A DNA stretch of 47,576 bases from Brevundimonas sp. (GTDB taxonomy: Bacteria > Pseudomonadota > Alphaproteobacteria > Caulobacterales > Caulobacteraceae). Shown in pieces: positions 1-7,741 of this stretch. The stretch lies in assembly GCF_003248455.1 (NCBI RefSeq), contig NZ_QFNM01000021.1, forward strand, positions 1 to 47,576, in the 5' to 3' direction. Numbering within the stretch: position 1 is the stretch's first letter; the number at the start of each line of letters is the position of its first letter. The translations under genes and the position numbers were made by a program. The notes under the pieces were generated by a model. It saw only the letters and a list, made by a program, of their open reading frames with translations, was not told where the DNA came from and searched no databases.

Positions 1-99
1 GCCCTGGACGGCAAGGGCGAAACCAACCTGGCCAAGCCCACCGCCGACGGCGTGCGCGAACCGCTCAACCGCCGCGCGACCATCGACATCAACTTCTAA
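1..99 (+). CDS. OmpA-family protein, C-terminal fragment
   Basis: The last 32 codons of a gene entering from the left edge, read in frame 1 to a TAA at 97-99. The peptide contains REPLNRRATIDINF, which matches the end of OmpA-like peptidoglycan-binding domains, where NRR(A/V) precedes the last beta-strand. Such domains bind diaminopimelate in peptidoglycan and anchor outer-membrane proteins or lipoproteins. Everything upstream, including any beta-barrel or lipobox, is outside the window, so the full architecture is unknown. A perfect inverted repeat follows 13 nt after the stop. The family call is fairly safe; the specific protein cannot be named. Confidence 0.75.
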   Translation, partial: ALDGKGETNLAKPTADGVREPLNRRATIDINF

Positions 100-112
100 G
101 ACCCGACGGAAA

Positions 113-137
113 GCCGGTCTGGACAAACCAGACCGGC
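113..137 (+). terminator. Hairpin after the OmpA-fragment gene
   Basis: Perfect 10-bp inverted repeat (gccggtctgg at 113-122, ccagaccggc at 128-137) with a 5-nt loop, 13 nt after the stop of the partial OmpA gene. There is no T-run after it, so it may be a weak intrinsic terminator or a 3'-end-stabilising hairpin. Confidence 0.5.
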
Positions 138-212
138 AGACCAGGGATCAGATGTCGACAGACCTTGACGCCGCTTCCGAAAGGAGGCGGCGTTTCCGTT
201 TGCGCGGAAGCC

Positions 213-386
213 TCAGGATTCCGGGGCGAGGGCGGCCGGCGTCTCCACGGACTCGGCGTCGGGCGGCGGTCGTCCCAGCAAAGCTCCGCCGACGGCGATG
301 ACCAGAGTGGCCGTCAGGATGGCGCAGACCACGGCGACCACGGCCAGCTTCAAGCCTTGTTCAAGGTCCCGGTCTTCCGGCGGCAC
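213..386 (-). CDS. Small single-pass membrane protein
   Basis: A 57-residue reading frame from GTG (386-384) to TGA (215-213). GGAG lies 7 nt before the GTG, a good ribosome-binding site, and a TAG closes the frame 11 codons upstream. Residues about 12-37 form one hydrophobic membrane segment (LKLAVVAVVCAILTATLVIA and on) after an acidic start, with a Pro/Glu/Ala-rich tail, so a single-pass inner-membrane protein is likely. I do not recognise the family. It lies downstream of the OmpA lipoprotein gene on the same strand but after that gene's terminator. Codon use and the hydrophobic block make it more credible than the overlapping plus-strand frame at 165-524. Confidence 0.55.
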   Translation of the reverse strand: MPPEDRDLEQGLKLAVVAVVCAILTATLVIAVGGALLGRPPPDAESVETPAALAPES

Positions 387-468
387 GGCCTCGCTCCAAA
401 GAGGGCTGCGACCGGCCTAGCCCCGATGCGCGGCGCCATGCAAGCCGCGAACCCGATCGCCGGGCGGC

Positions 469-498
469 AAAAAGGGCGACGCCTCTTCGACGCCGCCC
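469..498 (-). terminator. Rho-independent terminator of the OmpA lipoprotein gene
   Basis: Read on the minus strand, a 10-bp stem with two G-T wobbles (498-489 with 483-474) and a 5-nt loop is followed directly by five T's (473-469). It starts 26 nt after the stop of the gene ending at 525. Stem, loop and T-run fit an intrinsic terminator. Confidence 0.75.
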
Positions 499-524
499 TG
501 CCATCCTCGCCGATGGGGCCGTGA

Positions 525-1199
525 TCAGCCGGTGAACGGACGGATCAGGATTTCCACACGGCGGTTCATCGCCTTGCCTTCGGCCGTGGCGTTGGACGCC
601 ACCGGCTTGCGCGAGCTCTCGCCGGCGACATAGAGGCGCTGGGCCAGGACGCCGTTGCGGACCAGTTCGGCGGCGACGCTGCTGGCGCGCGCTTCGGACA
701 GGGGCTGGTTGATCGCGTCGCCGCCCGAGGAATCGGTGTGGCCGATCACATCGACGGTGGACTGGTCATATTGCTGAAGCACGCGCGCCACATCCTGCAA
801 GACGGGCAGGAAGCGCGGGTCGATCGACGACTGATTGGTCGCAAAGGTCACGTCCGATGGCATGCGCAGGACCAGGGTGTCGCCCTGACGCGCGACGCCG
901 ACGCCCGAGCCGGACAACTGGGATTCCATCGCCCGCTGCTGACGATCCATATACTGGCCCACGGCCGCGCCGCCGAGCGCGCCGACCCCGGCGCCGATCA
1001 GGGCGTTCTTTCGGCCCTGTTCGCCGTTCGAGGTGTTGGTCAGATAACCCAGCAAGGCGCCGCCCAGGGCGCCGGCGATGGCGCCGGTGCCGGTGTTGTT
1101 GCGCACGGGGCCGGAGCGGTAGGGGTCGGTGGTGGTGCAGGCGGCCGCGCCGAGCAGGGCGGCGATCGAGACGCTGGCGACGATGAATTTGGCGCGCAT
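525..1199 (-). CDS. OmpA-family lipoprotein with glycine-zipper segment
   Basis: A 224-residue envelope protein. The start at 1199 has AAGGA 7 nt upstream, so longer upstream readings are unnecessary. Residues 1-20 are a lipoprotein signal peptide ending in the lipobox LGAAAC, with Cys21 as the lipidation site. Residues about 38-85 are a glycine-zipper region (GAIAGALGGALLG, then GAGVGALGGAAVG) typical of small outer-membrane lipoproteins. Residues about 105-224 are an OmpA-like peptidoglycan-binding domain with NQPLSEARA and NRRVEI, resembling YiaD/Pal-type proteins. It probably tethers the outer membrane to peptidoglycan. It is transcribed alone, divergent from the oxygenase gene, and ends before an intrinsic terminator. 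Confidence 0.88.
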   Translation of the reverse strand: MRAKFIVASVSIAALLGAAACTTTDPYRSGPVRNNTGTGAIAGALGGALLGYLTNTSNGEQGRKNALIGAGVGALGGAAVGQYMDRQQRAMESQLSGSGVGVARQGDTLVLRMPSDVTFATNQSSIDPRFLPVLQDVARVLQQYDQSTVDVIGHTDSSGGDAINQPLSEARASSVAAELVRNGVLAQRLYVAGESSRKPVASNATAEGKAMNRRVEILIRPFTG

Positions 1200-1371
1200 G
1201 GAGGGGTCCTTTTCGTATTTTGCGATCTGGCGCGAAAACGTATCCTTACTGTGAAGGTTCCAACCTGTATGCCGGATGAACGGGCGATACGTCGGCGTCT
1301 TCGGCGAACTGACAACCATGCGGATTAGGCGTAAGGGGAACGCCGCCCATCCCCAGACCAAGGACGACGCC

Positions 1372-2337
1372 GTGAGCGCGACCGAAGACAACCGCCCGCA
1401 GAACCGCGCCATCACGCCGGTCTCGATGAAACTGTACGACGCCGACTTCCAGGCGTTCAGCGACGCCCTGGGCGCCTCCTTCTCGCGCTTCGGCTTCGCC
1501 GTGGTGGCCGACCATGGTCTGGACGAGGCGCGCATCGCGGCCGCGCTCGACGACGCCAAGGCCTTCTTCGCCCTGCCTGAGGATGTGAAGCGCAAATATC
1601 ATCAGCCCGGCACGGGCGGGGCGCGGGGCCTGACCCCGTTCGGGGTCGAGGCGGCCAAGGACTCCAAGACCGTGGATCTGAAGGAGTTCTGGCACGTCGG
1701 GCGCGAGTTGCCCGAAGGCCACCCCTATCGTCGCTATATGCGCGACAACGTCTGGCCGACCGAGGTCGAGGGTTTCCGCGAGCACCTTTACGGCATGTTC
1801 GAGGACCTGGACGCCCTGGGCGCCAGGATCCTGCGCGCCATCGCCCGCTATCTGAAGCTGGGCGACGACTTTTTCGCCGACAAGGTCGAGATGGGCAACA
1901 GCGTGCTGCGGATGCTGCACTACCCACCGGTGCCGGCCGATGCGCCCGGCGTGCGCGCCGGCGCCCACGAGGACATCAACGTCATCACCCTGCTGCTGGG
2001 CGCCGAGGAGGCGGGCCTTCAGCTTCAGGAGAAGGACGGCGGCTGGCTGGACATCGCCCCGCCGCCCGGCGCCCTGGTGGTCAATATCGGCGACATGCTG
2101 CAGCGCCTGACCAACCACGTCCTGCCGTCGACGACCCACCGCGTGGTCAATCCCGCGCCCGAACGGCGGGGATTCGCCCGCTATTCGACGCCCTTCTTCC
2201 TGCACTTCAACCCGGACTTTCCGATCGAGACCCTGCCCAGCGCCATCGCGCCGGACAATCCCGACCGCTACGCCGGCAAGACCATTTTGGCCGAGGACTA
2301 CCTGACGGAACGCCTGCGCGAGATTCGCCTGCTCTGA
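1372..2337 (+). CDS. Isopenicillin N synthase-like Fe(II)/2-oxoglutarate oxygenase
   Basis: A 321-residue protein of the isopenicillin N synthase-like non-heme iron dioxygenase family. The N-terminal DIOX_N part (residues about 12-130) is followed by the double-stranded beta-helix domain. The iron ligands are visible as HED (His199, Asp201) and the distal His256 in THRVVNP. RYSTPFF follows and carries the Arg that normally binds the co-substrate carboxylate. GTG at 1372 is chosen because AAGGA lies 7 nt upstream; an ATG at 1276 would add 32 residues lacking family similarity. Relatives oxidise or desaturate small molecules, but the substrate cannot be told from sequence. The gene is divergent from the OmpA lipoprotein and stands alone. 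Confidence 0.85.
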   Translation: MSATEDNRPQNRAITPVSMKLYDADFQAFSDALGASFSRFGFAVVADHGLDEARIAAALDDAKAFFALPEDVKRKYHQPGTGGARGLTPFGVEAAKDSKTVDLKEFWHVGRELPEGHPYRRYMRDNVWPTEVEGFREHLYGMFEDLDALGARILRAIARYLKLGDDFFADKVEMGNSVLRMLHYPPVPADAPGVRAGAHEDINVITLLLGAEEAGLQLQEKDGGWLDIAPPPGALVVNIGDMLQRLTNHVLPSTTHRVVNPAPERRGFARYSTPFFLHFNPDFPIETLPSAIAPDNPDRYAGKTILAEDYLTERLREIRLL

Positions 2338-2341
2338 CCGA

Positions 2342-4291
2342 TCAGCGCGAAATCCTCAGCCGGGTGATGTCGCGGCCGATGGCCTTGAACGATTCCGTTA
2401 GGTCGGCCCCGCTGGCGGGAAGAAAGAAGTTCGCGGGGGTCGTGGCGCAATCCTTCAGGAATCTGCCGGCGGAGCTGTTGGCGGAGACCTGAAAGCCGAC
2501 GGTGTAGAGGATGATGTTCTTGCCCTTTATGGCTGTGCAGAGCGCCCTGGCCTGACCGTAGGGTTCGCCGTTGGTCGCGGCGCAGTCCGCGCGATCCGAA
2601 CCGCCGATCGAGGCGTCCCGACCAAGCACGCCGGAACAATAGGGCGCGTTGAACTCGCCATCCGTCATCAGGATCACGGCCTTCAAGGTCTTGTTTGGAT
2701 CGTAGGCTGCGGCCGGGTAGGCGCTCCACAACGCGTTGAATTCTGGGGAAACCGAATACCAGCCCCACGCCAGTCCGATCTGTGCGGCGGTGTAGCCGGC
2801 GGCCTGGAAGCCTTGGCTGGGCGCATTGACCGGGCCGATGAGCTTGTTGATCTCCGCTCTGTCGTCGGTCAGCGGCAGCAGCGGCGAAGCGGTGCATTTG
2901 TTCGAGCCGGCCTGGTTCGGATAGAATCGCCCAACATAGGCGACGGATGGACGAGTGTCGTCGTTTTGGTGCGGACCCGCCCGTTCGCTCACGCAGTCGC
3001 TGATCGGATAGACCTTCATCGCCCCCGACACGTTGCGATAGATGCGCCATTGGCACCCGTCGTCGCCGCACCAGACCTTGCCGCCCGACGCATAGGTTCC
3101 GGCGGTGGGCCCGACCAGGCCGATCGAGAAAGTGTCCCGGGTGACATTGGATATCAGCCAATAGTCGGTATCCCTCGTGGCGTTGATCTTCGACATGCCG
3201 ATCACGTCGGTGATGCGCACGCCCGATTGAGCGCCTGTCGCCGGGTCCGTCGCCGAAAGTCCGTGATTGGGCGACGTGACGACGATCGTGCAGTCCGACA
3301 GCTTGCAGCCATACGCCGTTCCCGACGAAGAATAGGTCTTGTAGCTCGATGTGCTGACGTCCGCCCAGTAGGAGCCGTTCCAGGACTGCAATGAGAAGGC
3401 GTCGGTCGAAGCGTCGGCGACGCGATAAGGCTTGGCGTTGATCTGCGTCATGCCTTTCACGCCGTCGATCCAGATGAAGTCGCCGACCTTGAACCCGTGA
3501 TTGGAAGAGGTGACGTAGCCCTTGTTCGCCCTGGAGATGGCGGTGATCGACCGGGCCGCGCCGGTCGACCAGTCTGCTTTGGTGATGGCCGTGGACTGGA
3601 TGGCGGGGCCACGGGCGTCGCTGGCCATATCGCCTAGATTGACCCCCGTGGAGTAGGGAATGACCGCCATGCGCGAATAGTAGGGGGATTGTCGGTCCTG
3701 CACGACGATGGTGGCGAGCTGACGAGCCGCGTCCTTCAGGCTGGTCAGGCGCGAGCCGGCCATGGACCCCGTGATATCCAGCACCAGGGCGACCTCGATG
3801 TCCTTGGAGGAGCGGTTGACTTCGGAGTGGACATTGACCGGCAGGGTGTCGTCCATGAGCTTGCCGTAGGGCGGCAGGACGATGTTGGCGACCAGCGTCT
3901 TCACCTGAACCTTCAGATCGGCGACCACCACCTGATTGGCGGTCAGTTCGATTTTCAGGTCCGCATCGCTGAACGGCTCGACCGAGGCGCCGCGCAGATT
4001 GGCCCGCAGCGCCACCATGGCCACCGTCCTCAGGTCGTCGGCGTCGGTATAGGAGGACCGGGCGGCGGCCAGGGCGGCGGCGTCGAGGGCGTCCTGAACC
4101 CGGGCCTTGACCGTGGTGATCCGGTTCAGGTCGATCCCGCCCAGGGTGATCATGATCAGGGCCGGCATGACCAGGGCGAAGATCATCACGACATTGCCGC
4201 CGCGATCCGACGCGAGACGCGCCGCAAGCGCCCGCAAGCCCCGAACGGTTCTGCCGACCAGTGTGGAAGCGTTGGCCAAGTTCATCCCCAT
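2342..4291 (-). CDS. TadG-like pilus protein with von Willebrand A domain and inserted modules
   Basis: A 649-residue protein. Residues about 29-53 hold RGGNVVMIFALVMPALIM, the TadE/TadG-type N-terminal membrane helix preceded by basic residues. A von Willebrand A domain starts near 167 with the metal-site motif DITGS (172-176) and continues with LMTDGEF (about 541-547) and a C-terminal ILYTVGFQVS strand. Between these halves lie two related beta-rich modules, about 248-303 and 325-391. Each has an 'SNHGF/PNHGL...I.GM..IN' pattern resembling the FCCH-type domain found in phage and envelope proteins. TadG proteins work with Flp/Tad pili or as minor envelope components. No other tad gene is present. 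An ATG at 4285 is an alternative start. Confidence 0.8.
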   Translation of the reverse strand: MGMNLANASTLVGRTVRGLRALAARLASDRGGNVVMIFALVMPALIMITLGGIDLNRITTVKARVQDALDAAALAAARSSYTDADDLRTVAMVALRANLRGASVEPFSDADLKIELTANQVVVADLKVQVKTLVANIVLPPYGKLMDDTLPVNVHSEVNRSSKDIEVALVLDITGSMAGSRLTSLKDAARQLATIVVQDRQSPYYSRMAVIPYSTGVNLGDMASDARGPAIQSTAITKADWSTGAARSITAISRANKGYVTSSNHGFKVGDFIWIDGVKGMTQINAKPYRVADASTDAFSLQSWNGSYWADVSTSSYKTYSSSGTAYGCKLSDCTIVVTSPNHGLSATDPATGAQSGVRITDVIGMSKINATRDTDYWLISNVTRDTFSIGLVGPTAGTYASGGKVWCGDDGCQWRIYRNVSGAMKVYPISDCVSERAGPHQNDDTRPSVAYVGRFYPNQAGSNKCTASPLLPLTDDRAEINKLIGPVNAPSQGFQAAGYTAAQIGLAWGWYSVSPEFNALWSAYPAAAYDPNKTLKAVILMTDGEFNAPYCSGVLGRDASIGGSDRADCAATNGEPYGQARALCTAIKGKNIILYTVGFQVSANSSAGRFLKDCATTPANFFLPASGADLTESFKAIGRDITRLRISR

Positions 4292-4410
4292 GGGCCCCGA
4301 CCGCCCGATTACGCCCGATTGGCCGACAGTATGGCGCGCGGCGGTTAAGGGAAGGCTCAAGGGGAAGGGTTAACCCCGTCTGACCCCCCGGGCCGTTCAA
4401 CGGCGCGGGT

Positions 4411-5115
4411 TCAGCCCCTGCGGCCCACGACGCAGGCGTCCAGGCCCTGGCCCCGCACCGTCCCCATCGCCGCCTGGATGCGGGCCGCCCGTCGCCGCAC
4501 ATAGGGGCCGGGCGCGGCGGCCTGATAGCGGCGCGGCGCAGGCAGGATGGCGGCCAGGCGCGCGGCCTCGCGCGGGGTCAGGTCTTCGGCGTCCTTGCCG
4601 AACCAATGGCGGGCGGCGGCCTGGGCGCCATAGACGCCGGGCGCCCATTCCACCACGTTCAGATAGACCTCCATGATCCGCCGCTTGGACCAGACCGTTT
4701 CGATCAGGACGGTATAGCCGGCCTCCAGCCCCTTTCGGACCCAGTCGCGGCCGGGCCACAGGAAGACGTTCTTTGCGGTCTGCTGGCTGATGGTCGATCC
4801 GCCGCGGATGCGCCCGCCCTCGGCGTTGTGGTCCAGCGCCTTCTGGATCGCGTCCATGTCGAAGCCGTGGTGGCTGCAGAACCGGGCGTCCTCGGCGGCG
4901 ATGGCGGCGTCGACCAGATTGGACGAAATGCGGTTCAGCCCGCGCCACCGATAGTCCAGCCCTTCGCCCCTCAGGGCCTGGCGCAGCATCAGAATGGTGG
5001 GCGGGGGCGGAACCACGGCGACGACCAGCACGCCGGCGATCGGGAACAGGACCAGGACGGCCAGCACGATCGTCACGACGCGGCGGCGTCCGCGCTTGCG
5101 CCCCGTCGCCGGCAT
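4411..5115 (-). CDS. mtgA: Monofunctional biosynthetic peptidoglycan transglycosylase
   Basis: A 234-residue GT51 glycosyltransferase that polymerises lipid II into glycan strands at the inner membrane. A basic N-terminus is followed by one membrane helix (about 13-35). The catalytic domain shows the GT51 motifs in order: EDARFCSHHGFD with catalytic Glu75, GGSTISQQTAKN (105-116) and SKRRIMEVYLNVVE (143-156). There is no transpeptidase domain, and the length fits MtgA. Its ATG shares one base with the stop of the WD40-like gene upstream (TGATG), so the two are translationally coupled. I am confident of the family and the name. Confidence 0.93.
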   Translation of the reverse strand: MPATGRKRGRRRVVTIVLAVLVLFPIAGVLVVAVVPPPPTILMLRQALRGEGLDYRWRGLNRISSNLVDAAIAAEDARFCSHHGFDMDAIQKALDHNAEGGRIRGGSTISQQTAKNVFLWPGRDWVRKGLEAGYTVLIETVWSKRRIMEVYLNVVEWAPGVYGAQAAARHWFGKDAEDLTPREAARLAAILPAPRRYQAAAPGPYVRRRAARIQAAMGTVRGQGLDACVVGRRG

Positions 5116-6080
5116 CAGAGGAGGATGACCCCGGCGCGACCGTCCTCGTCGGCCCAGGCGACCTTGTCCACGTCGGGGCTCAGCGACAGGGCGACGATGG
5201 CCGGCCCTTTCTCGGCCTTGACGAAGTTCAGCCCCTGCGCGGCCGGATGGGCGACCCAGACCCGACCGTCCATCAGTCCGGCGGCCAGCAGGCCGTGGTC
5301 GGCGCGGGCCGAGACCAGATTGACCAGGGTCGTATCGTCATAGCCGATCTCGGTCGCCTCGCGCCCCATCGGTCCGTTCGCGCCGACGAAGGGCCACAGC
5401 ACCGCCCCTTGCGCGCCCGAGGTCGCCATCAGCTGGCCATTCGTCAGGAAGGCCATCGACCGGACCTTGGCCGGATAACCGCCCATCCGCAGGTTCTTGG
5501 CGTCCTTGATGCGCCAGCCATGCAACTGATTGTCCTGCATGGTGGTGACGACGAAGGCGCCGTCGGGCGAAAAGGCGACGGCCGTGTGCGAGCCGGCCCA
5601 GCTCAGCTTGACCGGCTGCTGCTTTTCGATCCGCGCGTACCACAGCGCCGCCCCGCCATAGGTGGAGGCCGCGATGCGCCGCCCTTTGGGATCGAAGGCG
5701 ACGCCCGAGACGGTCCGCTCATGGGCGAAGTCGCGGCGAAAGCCCATGTCGGCCGGGTCGATCACCGACAAGGTGCGGCCGAAGGAGAAGGCGATCAGGC
5801 CCGAGGCCGGCGAGGCGTCGATGGCGTCGATCCATTGGTTTTTCGCCGTGGCCAGCACCACCGGATCTTCATCGCGGCGGGTCCAGACCACCTTTCCGTC
5901 GTCGCCGCCCGTGATCACGCCCTCGCCCGAGGGGTGGACGCAGGCGCACAGCACGGCCCCGTCGTGCGCCTCCACCCGCGTCCGGTCCTCGAATCGTACC
6001 GAGCCGTCGCCTAGGGCGAAAACGGCGCCGGTGTTGTCGAACAGGGCGGCGGTGACTTGGGCGTCGAAGTCGAAGTTCAT
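5115..6080 (-). CDS. WD40-repeat-like protein
   Basis: A 321-residue protein with repeated beta-propeller blades of WD40 type, seen as recurring strands such as VEAHDGAVLCACVHPSGEGVI, VSGVAFDPKGRRIAASTYGG, HTAVAFSPDGAFVVTT and VRSMAFLTNGQLMATSG. There is no signal peptide or membrane helix, so it is probably cytoplasmic. WD40 propellers are usually protein-interaction platforms; no partner can be named. The start at 6080 gives the conserved-looking MNFDFDAQV; an ATG at 6116 would add 12 residues, and neither has a strong ribosome-binding site. It is the first gene of a two-gene unit with mtgA, although a role in peptidoglycan synthesis is only suggested by that coupling. Confidence 0.8.
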   Translation of the reverse strand: MNFDFDAQVTAALFDNTGAVFALGDGSVRFEDRTRVEAHDGAVLCACVHPSGEGVITGGDDGKVVWTRRDEDPVVLATAKNQWIDAIDASPASGLIAFSFGRTLSVIDPADMGFRRDFAHERTVSGVAFDPKGRRIAASTYGGAALWYARIEKQQPVKLSWAGSHTAVAFSPDGAFVVTTMQDNQLHGWRIKDAKNLRMGGYPAKVRSMAFLTNGQLMATSGAQGAVLWPFVGANGPMGREATEIGYDDTTLVNLVSARADHGLLAAGLMDGRVWVAHPAAQGLNFVKAEKGPAIVALSLSPDVDKVAWADEDGRAGVILL

Positions 6081-6141
6081 GGCGCAGGCGTTAGCGGGTT
6101 GCGCCCTCTGGAGCAAATCGCGGAGACAAGCCCTCGTCGTT

Positions 6142-7080
6142 TCAGACCGGATCGGTCGGCTTGGGCTCCACCGGCGCGGGGGCGGGCTGGGCGGCGGCCG
6201 GTTCTTCGGGCAGGGGGATGAACTCCAGGTCGTCGGCGTCGGGCAGCTTCATCCGGCCGGCCTTCCAGTCGGCCTTGGCCTGGTCGATCCGCGCCTGGCT
6301 GGAGGCGACGAAGTTCCACCAGATCAGCCGCTCGCCCACCGGTTCTCCGCCCAGCACCATGACGGTGGCCTGGGTCAGGGCCTTGACGGTCGGTTCGGCG
6401 TCCGGCGACAGCACCACCATCTGCCCCTCGTGGAAGGCGCGGTCTCCCACCTCGATCGACCCTTTGGCCACATAGAGGGCGCGCTCGTTCACGCCCTCCG
6501 ATCCCCTGGCGGCCGGCGGCGCGGTGCGCACGCCGGGCTGAAGCTCCCAATGGATGTAGAAAAGCGGCGAGGACACCGGCGCGTCGGCCCTGGCGCCATA
6601 GGCTTCGCCCGCGACCAGCCGCGCGAACAGGCCGCCGTTCTCATAGGTCGGCTGGGCGTCCTCGCCCAGGTGAACGAAGGACGGATCGATCTCCTCGGCC
6701 TCGCTCGGCAGGGCGACCCAGGCCTGCATCCCGTGCATCGGCCCGCCCCGGCTCTTGGTCAGGGGGTCGGTGCGTTCGGAGTGGACGATGCCCTTGCCGG
6801 CCGTCATCCAGTTGACCTCGCCCGGCCGGATCGCCTGGTCGTAGCCCAGGTTGTCGTGGTGCATGATCCGACCCTCGAACAGATAGGTCAGGGTCGACAG
6901 GCCGATATGCGGATGCGGGCGCACGTCGATGGCGGTCGCGCCCGGCGCGAACTCGGCCGGTCCCATCTGGTCCAGGAAGATGAAGGGCCCCACCATCCGG
7001 CGCGAATGGAAGGGCAGGACGCGCCCGACCTCGAACCCGCCCAGATCCTTGCGGCGCGCCTCGATCACCAGTTCGATCAT
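6142..7080 (-). CDS. Pirin family protein
   Basis: A 312-residue bicupin of the pirin family. The N-terminal cupin carries the four metal ligands of the family: His56 and His58 in RPHPHIGLSTLTY, then His100 and Glu102 in GIVHSERTD. The C-terminal cupin spans about 170-275, followed by a Pro/Ala-rich tail (EEPAAAQPAPAPVEPKP). Bacterial pirins include quercetin 2,3-dioxygenases and regulators of central metabolism, and the sequence does not decide between them. ATG at 7080 is supported by GGGAG 7 nt upstream. It lies 37 nt downstream of the Lrp-type regulator on the same strand, so the two may be co-transcribed. Confidence 0.9.
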   Translation of the reverse strand: MIELVIEARRKDLGGFEVGRVLPFHSRRMVGPFIFLDQMGPAEFAPGATAIDVRPHPHIGLSTLTYLFEGRIMHHDNLGYDQAIRPGEVNWMTAGKGIVHSERTDPLTKSRGGPMHGMQAWVALPSEAEEIDPSFVHLGEDAQPTYENGGLFARLVAGEAYGARADAPVSSPLFYIHWELQPGVRTAPPAARGSEGVNERALYVAKGSIEVGDRAFHEGQMVVLSPDAEPTVKALTQATVMVLGGEPVGERLIWWNFVASSQARIDQAKADWKAGRMKLPDADDLEFIPLPEEPAAAQPAPAPVEPKPTDPV

Positions 7081-7117
7081 GTGTCGGCTCCCAGGGCGAA
7101 CGTCCGCCTGAGCGCCG

Positions 7118-7606
7118 TTATCCGACGTGAGGCGTGACGATGCCAAGAGGCAGGGCGGTCACATTCTTCACGCCGCGCGTCACGATGTGGCTTTCGCAGT
7201 CCGAGACGATTCCCAGCGCCAGAAGCTTTTCGCGCAGGAACAGGTCGAACGCGTGCATGTCGGCGGTGATGATGCGCAGCACATAGTCCTCGCGGCCGGT
7301 GATGGTGGCGCACTGCACCACTTCGGGCCATTTGGCCACGGCGGCCTCGAAGACGTTCAAGTTTTCGGACGACGGCAGCATCAGCTTGACGATGGCGTAG
7401 ACTTCGAAGTCCAGGCCCAGCAGCTTGGCGTTCAGCAGGGTGACGCGCTTGGTGATCAGGCCGGAATCCTCCAGCCGCTTGATCCGCCGCCAGCAGGGCG
7501 AGGCCGAAAGCCCGACGCGATCCGCCACCTCGGCGACCGACAGCCCGGCGTCTTGTTGCAGGATATCCAGGATACGGGCGTCGATGGGATCGAGTTCGTC
7601 CGCCAA
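7118..7606 (-). CDS. Lrp/AsnC-family regulator, probable BCKDH operon regulator
   Basis: A 162-residue feast/famine regulator. The N-terminal winged helix-turn-helix (about 5-60) reads DPIDARILDILQQDAGLSVA, then VGLSASPCWRRIKRLEDSGLI. The C-terminal RAM ligand-binding domain (about 70-150) contains ITGREDYVLRIITADMHAFD. TTG at 7606 is used because GGAG lies 7 nt upstream and no ATG fits. The gene is divergent from the branched-chain 2-oxoacid dehydrogenase operon with 135 nt between. Pseudomonas BkdR, an Lrp-family protein, activates the equivalent operon and senses branched-chain amino acids, so the same role is inferred here. A palindrome in the shared gap could be its operator. Confidence 0.87.
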   Translation of the reverse strand: MADELDPIDARILDILQQDAGLSVAEVADRVGLSASPCWRRIKRLEDSGLITKRVTLLNAKLLGLDFEVYAIVKLMLPSSENLNVFEAAVAKWPEVVQCATITGREDYVLRIITADMHAFDLFLREKLLALGIVSDCESHIVTRGVKNVTALPLGIVTPHVG

Positions 7607-7637
7607 GGCGTTTCTCCGATTATGATTATCGCGAAAT

Positions 7638-7660
7638 AAAATACCCGAAATCGGGATTTT
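7638..7660. promoter_or_regulatory. Candidate operator in the divergent Lrp/E1-alpha gap
   Basis: CCCGA at 7644-7648 and TCGGG at 7651-7655 form an inverted repeat around AA, flanked by AAAATA on the left and ATTTT on the right. This AT-flanked dyad sits 32 nt upstream of the Lrp-type gene and 82 nt upstream of E1-alpha. Lrp/AsnC proteins bind AT-rich imperfect palindromes, so it is a plausible autoregulatory and activator site. No binding data are available. Confidence 0.4.
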
Positions 7661-7741
7661 GCAAGGTCAATTTGAGCGAGCGCCTGCTTAGGGGCCGTGT
7701 TATCAAACGTCTAGAGGAAACACGGACGGACCCCAACGGAC

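Noticed and set aside
165..524. Open frame of 119 codons on the plus strand
   Set aside because: Its product is Gly/Arg-rich without any domain, it crosses the minus-strand terminator, and a better-supported small membrane protein lies opposite.
2298..4502. 734-codon minus-strand frame overlapping the TadG-like gene
   Set aside because: It is an alternate frame of the same strand rich in Arg/Gly/His; the chosen frame has a membrane helix and von Willebrand motifs.
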